The notes under the pieces are model-generated. The model did no database searches. It was given only the letters and a program-made list of their open reading frames with translations, and was not told where the DNA came from. From the NCBI RefSeq assembly GCF_000003815.2, contig NC_049996.1, positions 16,133,452 to 16,197,451 on the forward strand: DNA of 64,000 nt. The letters are read 5' to 3'. A program made the position numbers and the translations under genes. Each line of letters starts with the position of its first letter. The first letter of the stretch is position 1. Source of the DNA: Branchiostoma floridae. Taxonomy: Eukaryota > Chordata > Leptocardii > Amphioxiformes > Branchiostomatidae. Shown here in pieces: positions 47,901-56,900 of the stretch.

Positions 47901-50900
47901 GGTGACATATAGGGACACCATCCTCCATCCAGTAGCAACATTCTACCTCTTCAATATTGGACCAAATGCCATTCTGCAAGATTACAACACCAGTCCACAC
48001 AGAGCAAGGACCATTGGATGCTGGAGCACAGTCTTAGGGTGCAATAGCCTTCCTACGGCTTATGGCTAGCACTCGATTGATCACCTCTTGCCATGGTTCA
48101 GATTTTTTGCTTGAATAAAGATTAATAGTAGCTTTGATTGACATGTCATGTTTATCCAACTTGCCTTCATTCACAAGTCAGTACTGACGGAAGAAAATGA
48201 GCAGCATGGAGTGTTTGACTATCTGTTGTACCCCCTGTACGTAAGCGGGCTTTAAGTCCTCGTTCCATGAATTTACACTCATAAAATACTCTACTCAGAT
48301 ATGCTAAAAAGAAACTTGGATGTTCTGTATACCAAACGTCAGGTGATAAAAGGATTGATTGAATCATTGTCACCCGCGGCCATAACAACGGTTGAACCGA
48401 ACGATACAGTTTTGAACAGAAACGGGAATTTGGGCACTTTTTTTTCGTGACCCACTCACGTTAGCAGGCCTAGTGTATGTTCCATGAGTTAACAGTGATA
48501 ATGAGTTTGATACCATTGGAAAGAAAATCATGCAAGCTTTCTATAGATATATAATATATTGAAATTGATGCAGAAACAACATAAATATGATCAACCGAAG
48601 TTGATATTCCAAACTTTTTGTGCTGAGTGTATATACTATATGTACGAAGAGCAAGTCATCACAATGTTGGATAAAGTCTTTCTCTTTTAATGCAGTGGAC
48701 AGTTGAAGGTTCTCCGTAAGGGTGTTTAATTAAGATAGGTACAACAGAGAAATGGGTGGCGTCTTTTTTTTCAAACCCATTTCTCTGTTGTACCTATCTT
48801 AATTAAACAAAATGTTTCTTATAACTTTATAACGTTCGGGCAGCAGAACTTCGGGTCTTTACAGGAGGAAAGCACTTCGTGAAAAAAATATTCTCCATTA
48901 GTACAGATTATAAATTACATAATAGGCTTATAATTTCTGTTCAATCTTAAATTTGTATTCTACCAGAGAGGATCACAAAGTGAGCTTTCAGGTAAAGATC
49001 CTCAATTGTCAAAGTGTGTGTTCAATATCTAGATTATGCTATCATACAATTGTCTGTGGATGATGTTTGTTGACTTTCATCAAGCAGTATCTTGAAGTCT
49101 TAGGGATGTCAACAAAAAAGGGTGTCAGATACAACACTTAAAACTTAAGTACATTGTAACATAGGTCTAAGATACTAGTCAGTTTATCATTCTATCAAGA
49201 TTGTTACTCAGACACTGACTATTCTATCTTATATGTACGATAAAATGGCTCCTCTTTTCATCCAGGGGACAGCAGTGTTCCGCTCGAAATACGGCTGCGT
49301 GGTCCTGCAATGCAGCAGCTCTACTCCCAGGCCTGCCGCCAGGGGGTGCGACCGGTGCACAGCACGCGCGGGCTCGTGGTTGGTCAGTTCAGATCCGGGA
49401 AGACTTGTGTCGTCAGGAGGCTGACAGGAGAGGAAGTTGTTGAGGATGAACCGATAACAGACGGCATCGAGATTTCACCGAGCGTGATGACCAAAACCTG
49501 GCGGAAGGCAAAAGGTTTGAAATAGCTGTTTGGGCTCTTCCACACATATTGTACAATTATAATATATATTCAACTTTGCAAAATTGACATGTTCTTGAAA
49601 ACCGTGTACCCAGTATGACAAAATCATGAGGTCCTAACAATTGTTGCCTTACGCGATAGTTTAAAGTGGAATTGTCATACTAGTCGCGGCTATAACCATA
49701 CTAATAAAGACATTCTTGCTTACAGAGGAGCCAGATGAATTCAAGGAAGCCATGGCAGAACACTTAGCTGAGCAACAAGAAGAGAAAAAATTAAAAGACT
49801 TGGCATCGTCACGAACCCAACAGGTGGTCGGGCAGCACAGTGACAGTAAAGCCCCTACAGGTATCTAATGACGTTTAACATAACATGATAGGTACACAGA
49901 ACACAAATGTTAGCTCAGAGGCTTAGGACATCCACAAGGCAAATCAAGTATATGTACATGTACATGTACAAACAATCATTTTGCATGTATCTTCAAAAAC
50001 ATGCAAGGATATGTAATGCTTTCTTTCATCTTGTTCACATAAAGAAGAAACAGCGAAGCAGACTTTGCAAACACAGCAAAAGGAACCACTGAAAGAGGAG
50101 ACACCGACACAAAGTCAACAGACTGCAAACCTGGAAGATGAGCGTAAGAAACGTTTCACCTATTATCTCCATATCTCAATTAGTTAGAAATACATATTAG
50201 AAAGTTAATGTAAACCTGTACAGCATAGCCTGAAAGTAATTTTTTGTTCAATTGATTGTAGCTGATTGAGTCGAATGTCACACCCTTGGAGGGCTGACAG
50301 GATTGTTCACAATTACCTGGTATAATGATACAATCTTTAGATTTCATGTAACATTAACTGAAACAAAAAGTTTTTGTTGCAGGGAGTGGGGAATGTGTAG
50401 ACAGGGCTGCGTCACAACAAACACAGCACCAACAGCGGCTACAGGGTGATGTCCCGGTACAGCAGCAAGCACAGGACATTCCGAATGACGTCATAACAAA
50501 AGCCAAAGAGCGACTCCAGGGTGGTGTAACCGAGGAGCAGCTTGGAACAGCCGAACACCCGCGTCTCTCCATCTGGGACTTTGGCGGCCAGGCAGCGTAC
50601 TACGGCTCGCACCAGAGCTTCTTTACCTACCGCGGGATCTACATCCTGGTCATGTCACTGCTGCAGAAGCTGTCAGACCCAGTTCCTGATCTGGACTACA
50701 AGGCATCAGCTGACAACCTCGTCACTGGAAGAGGTACTACGCATATAGGTTAAACTTAATAATGTGGTGACAATGCAATCAGGTTGATCTTTCGTTAGAC
50801 TACAAAGGCATTTGATTTGAAGATGGAACTAAAATGGAACTTTAAGAAGTGTTAAAAAGCTGCAATGGACCAATCCCAAAACCCCACCCCCTGTTCGATC

Positions 50901-53900
50901 AAGGCTCTATTTCGAACACCTCCGTCAAAAATAGCCATTTCTGTCCTGCTGTGGCAGTTTTTGACGGAGGTGTTCGAAATAGAATAGGTGCTTCTATTTG
51001 TTCAATATGGTGTTCGACAGGATCGGTCCATTGTGGGATAAGCATTAACATTTTACAAGTATCTGATAAGCCTTTTCCACATGTCCAGACTACCTAGACC
51101 ACTGGCTGAACTCAGTCCACACACACACCCTGGTGCACGGACAGGAACACACGGGGAAGCCTCCTGTCGTCCTGGTCCTCACACACAAGGACAATGTCAG
51201 CAAGGTATGTAGATTTTTTAATATTTTTTTGAAAATATAAAGTTTACCGATGGGGGTGAGCTTGTCCTGGAGTTGCAGTTCATCTTGTTCATCAGGATCA
51301 GCCTTGAGTTGATTTTTTCAAATTAATCAATATTGCTTTGAGGTCTTCATTAGGTGAATTTTGTTCTCTTAATTTCAGTCCGACATTGAGAACTACAAGA
51401 AAGAAGTACTTGAACACATCAGTGGTAAGGCTGCCGGCAAACACGTCTTACCGAGGATTTTTGTCGTCAACAACTTTGACAAGGACAACAGCGACATTGA
51501 CGAGCTCCGAGAGTACCTCTGTGAGGTGGCGAAGTCTCAGTGGTACATGGGCCAGGAGGTGCCGATAACCTGGCTTCATCTGAAGTCCAAACTGATGGAC
51601 AAGCGGAAAGAGGGCGACCCTTTCTGTCCTTTCCAAGATGTCGTAGGTCTGGCCCGGGGTGATGACGTGGGCATCACAGACGACAGTCATGTTGCTGACA
51701 TCCTGACCTTCCTGCATGACCTTGGTGACATCATCTTCATCAACGAACATTTCCTCCGCGATCACGTGGCCCTTCGACCCCAGGTGATGATTGACGTCTT
51801 CAAGACCATCATTACCGTACCTGAGTACCAACAAGACAGGAGCATGGGTGGGGAGGTTGCCGAGATGTGGAGGAGGCTGGAGAACGAAGGCATCCTCAGT
51901 GACAGGCTGTTGACAATCATCTGGACCAAAGCAGATCAGAAGATGCAGAAACCCTTTCTACTCCAGAACAAGACCTTCCTCAAGCGACTGATGGAGAAGT
52001 ACTACCTCATCTGCAACGCTACGCCGATCGGTGTGGTTGACAACACAATGCAAGAGCCTGAGAAAGAAGAGATCTACTTCGTACCATCTCTTCTGGCCTC
52101 AAAGCCTGACGAGGGCACCTTGTATCCTCACATGACGAGATGCCAGTCACCCCTGTATGTCGTATTCGACAACATGTTCCTCCCCAGCGGCATGTTCTAC
52201 CGTCTACAAGCAATCTGTGTGCGCAGGTTTGGTCTTCAAGAGTCCCGTGTGTTTGTCAGCTGCGGTCGATTTCCTACCGATGATGCAAAGCAACAGTTCG
52301 TGGTAACCAAGGTGAAGCACTACCTGAAGGTGGAGCTTCTGTCGTCTGAATCTGAAGACCAGTCAGTGTTCACACAGGGACTTCCCGTTAGAAAGTTTCT
52401 CAGTAGCTGTCTGTTCGAGATCAAGGAGAAATGGATTCCCTCCATCCAGTATGATTGGTGCTTTGGGGAGGAGTCAGACGAAGGAACTGGCAAAATGGCA
52501 TTCCACAAGCTCTCTGACATTGGGCGTGAAATGGGAATGGGGTCTAGTTGGTGAGGCCAATTATACTTTCTATTTTTTGTCAGTGAATCAAATCTTTTCT
52601 TTTGTTTAGCCCATACATAAGAAGATTCCTGGTGTTCAGTGTCAGAACACTGTGTACTATTTGTGATGTTGCTAACTGATAGTTTTAAATACTTTTAATC
52701 TCAGTTTTCCAGAAGACTTTGTTGATGTGTGGGTGGGTGGCAGCGGTGCCCAGAGGATGCCCCGTGCAGGTAAATAATGCTTGTTTAACTTTTCTTACTT
52801 TGTATGACGTTTGCTTAAAGAAGAGTCTGCATGCCAACTAAAGGAAACACTTTGCACATTCAGAAAATTCTGGCGGTGCTGGACCAGTGATGATAGAGCC
52901 CACCCTGAGACCAAATCCAGTCCACACGATTGGCCCTATCCTGGACTGTATGGAGATGTGCGGCAGAGACGAAGGGCTGAGTCTGGCTGAGTGTGATCAG
53001 ATCAGGCACGAGCTCACATTCGTCAGCAGGTTCAAAGAGTTGGTTGCTACAGTCAACAATGCCGGAGACAAGCGTCGTCGCCTACTGGGTGCATCTGTGG
53101 AGGTTTGCCTGCCAGAGAGAGCAGCAATGTTCCCCAGACAAGAGAGAGGTAATGACTACTTCAAACCCATTTTCTGTTGTTGTTGTTAAAAACAACTGTT
53201 CAACTGTTTTATTCTCCTTGTGTGCATGATGATGCTCTGCATTGTGTAATAGTTTTTCTGCCAGAAATATTGAAACATTGATGTTTAACTTTTATTCTGC
53301 CTACCTTTCTAGGTAACACAATCGTTGTCCTGCATGTCGGAGACTACAATGACAAGCTCGTCCGGCCATTATTGGAAAAGGCAGTCCAGTCCTCCGGCAG
53401 GTACGGTGTAACAGTTTGTGAAGACGTCATCGAACCTGGGGATATCATGACTGACAAAATCTTGGATCATCTTCTCAAACAAAATGCTAGGATGGTCGTA
53501 CCAATTATCACGCCGCAGGCCCTCCACAGCAGGTACTGGTCCGCGCTCGGGTACGAGTTCTCCGTACAAAACAGGAACCTGGTCTTTCCGGTCTTCGCTT
53601 ACCCTGAAGGGACAAGGGAGCGTTTGCTGGAGGTGCTCGGCAGGCGCTGTGAGGGAATATTGGATATGCCATCTACAGAAGTACCAATGACCGGGGAACC
53701 ACTGTCCAGTACCAAAATCAGTCTGACTGCTGCAGAAATTATGAGAAAGGTGCGTTGATACGGTGCAATGTCTATTTTTATACTTTGTGGTCATAAAATT
53801 GTTTTTGTTGTTGAGTTATACACATGGAGTCACTTTTTTGGTTTGCTGTATCAATTATGTCAATTTTGTTTCCACAGGCATCGTCCTCTGTGGTGCTTAC

Positions 53901-56900
53901 AATGTACAAAATCACACCAGAAGGCTGCACACTTGAGGAGGATGGCGTCACTATCTCGTTTCCAAAAGGATGCGTCAAGACGGAAAGGTCCCTGTCCTTG
54001 GAGGTAAATTTAGGTAATATTACTCTGTAGGATCTTTGATATTATATCTTTGCCCTTGCAGACAAGCCAATGCGTAGATTAGATATGTACAGACGCAATG
54101 TTGCTAACACGTGTCTCTTTCAAGCTTGGCGATGCAGTGTTCAAATGTGATTGAAGATGACTTCATTCTTTTATCTTCCCAGTTTAGTCATGTGCTGTTG
54201 ACTTTTATTCAGTCATGCATAATGGGCAAAAGTGGATAATTGGTCAACCAAAATCTACTAATATCTGTATTTGTTTTCTGCATCATTTTTTTGTTATCCT
54301 GCAGGTTGAGATGCTCCCCATTGACGACGCCTTAACAAAGGCTTTCTCGGCTGTGACGCCGGTACTGACCGTCCACCAAGACCAGGAGGAAGATTTCTTA
54401 CAGCCCGTGAGAGTCAGCCTGCCGTGGGGGTGGAGGAAGAGTGGCTGTGGAGCGGACAATGTCGTCTTGATGGAGAGAAAATCCAAACCAAATCCTCCCC
54501 AGTGGACTTTGCTAAAACTGGAGTTTCAAGAGACAGAGGACGAAGTTACATTCTCAACGAGACACTTCTGCGGGTAAGGCATTGCCCTTGATAGAGAAAT
54601 CATTTTAATCATTTTATGCAAAGCTGTGTGCCGTCCTGTTGGCATAACAGTTAGGGTGTCTGGCCTGGAACCCAGAGGTCCTGGGTTTGAATCCCCTCAC
54701 ATGCTACCGACGTTGTGCCTTGGGGAAGACACTTTTACACAGTGAACTCACTTCACTCAAGCACGGGTAATGCGCTGTCCTTAAGAGAATAATCATTTCG
54801 TACATTCTATGCAATCACATAATGTTTTGCCTTGCTTTGTTTAATTCTATAGGATTGCCGGTGCCAAAGAAAGTGGAAATGGTGGCGAAAGCTCTACCTC
54901 TAGTAGCGACAGTCCAGGAAACCATGAGGAGGCAGACAATCAGGAGGTACCAGAAGAAAGAAACCTAAGAGAATCGGGGAAAATTGATGAGGCAGCCAAT
55001 GAGGCATTGGCAGAAAAAAGTATCTCAAGTAAACCTGGTCACCAGGATGAGGCAGCGACACAAGGGGTAACAGATGAAAGTATCTCAAGAGAGTCAAAGG
55101 TTTCATCAACACCCGCATCTACACCCACAACTGAGGCATTCCAGGGATGTTGGAACAGATATGCGGAAGACAGGGTGTACCTCATCATAAACCCAAACCA
55201 GGCAACAGCAAACAACAACTACGTCCACCTCATGTGTGTTCACAAGGACGATGACCCCACAGACTTCTTCCGAGCTGCCAACATGTTGCCGGTCCCACCG
55301 GTTCAACAACGCATCGTCATGGGCAAGGAAGAAAGGATAGATGCCAAGTTTGATAAAGAAAGAGAAGTCATTGGGAACCCCCTTGACGTTTCGGATGGTA
55401 TCAGCTTCTTCTTCCCTCCCGCTAACTGCAACAGGTGGTCCGTTGGACTGATTCCCAACACCTCGCGCCCAGCTAAGAAGAAGTGTCTGTTAGGCACCGT
55501 CCATTTCAGACTCTTTTCTGATACCGAAGAACAAGTAACTGATCTCAGACGCCGGATCCCGTCAGCACCCGTGTTCCTCTACTTTGACGGTGGGTCATTG
55601 GCCTTATCATGTTCCTGCCCTTATGGTTTTATGACATTGGTTGATTGTAAACTAACAAATAAGATCATGAAAGAGCATTCGGTTTCTTAAAATCTAGCAA
55701 ACAATTCTAATTCTCTGTCTAGAAACATCTAAACGGCCCTCATACAGATGGTAAAATATGTCAATTTTTGTTGAAATGCAGAACCACGATAAAGAGAAAG
55801 AATAGAATTGTACTATGTACTCCTTGGTGTAACATGCAATTCCACCAATGATGGGTTGTCTTTTACCTTCATGCCGTAAAAGTATTCCTCAAAGTAATTT
55901 TTTTCAATGGCAGATGAAGGAGAGACAATTAAGATTCAACAGAAGGATGAAGGTGTCATCGTCGTAAGCGAGCCGTTACAACTACAACAAAAGAGAGGTA
56001 AAACTAACATGATAATCATGTACCAGAAGCCAAGTGGTTTTTCTTTTCTTTACCAGATGTTACTAGGTACAGGCAGCCTCAGTTAAGAATGAAACAGGAA
56101 AATAGCTTTGTCCTTTTGGATAGTAGTCCAATCTATTGTGAATCATGGTCATATCATTCTACAAAATTAGATCAACTGTTTTGTTATGTAGTACTCCAAT
56201 TCACATGTACAATGCAGAGCGTATTTGGAAGTAAAAGTGATGTGGTCTATCTTACATTATCATAGGAAAGCCAAGCAAGGTTTATTTCTTTATTCAGAGT
56301 ATGGGTGGAGTCATGCTAAGAAGGAAACATGACATTGTACTGGTACAATGTTACTCAGGTACAGATTGTTTTTCGGAAACATAATGTTGACAAGAATCTT
56401 AGTTTCAGCTCCTCTTATCTTTGATTGCGTACATACCACACACTTTAGGTTTGCCACTTGAGGAAAATGTTAAATGTAGAATGTGAAAAGAAGGCTTATT
56501 TTAAGCAACTGTAGGTGTCCATGTATTCCTCTAGATATTTGTTTTCTCAATTGAACTGAATTGTATTGGCAACCCAATATCTAATTTTCAATAGATTTAT
56601 GGTTACTATAATACATTTAACTAAGCACCCTTTTATCACCTACATTCTACCTGGGATATTAGTAGCTCTAGTAATTGATCACGAATACTAAAATGAATGA
56701 AAATATGTTGATTTGGATTTGCAGAGGTCATTTCTATTCTCTTGGTTAACGACGAGTACTGTACATCCCATGGAGGGCCTTCAAATGTCAACCGTCAAGT
56801 GGCACAGTTCCTGCACCAGCATGGCACTACAGTCCATTGTACAGCTCTGCAAGCCTCTGAAGACGACAACAGGTGTGCCACAGAGGACGGTGTCATTCTG

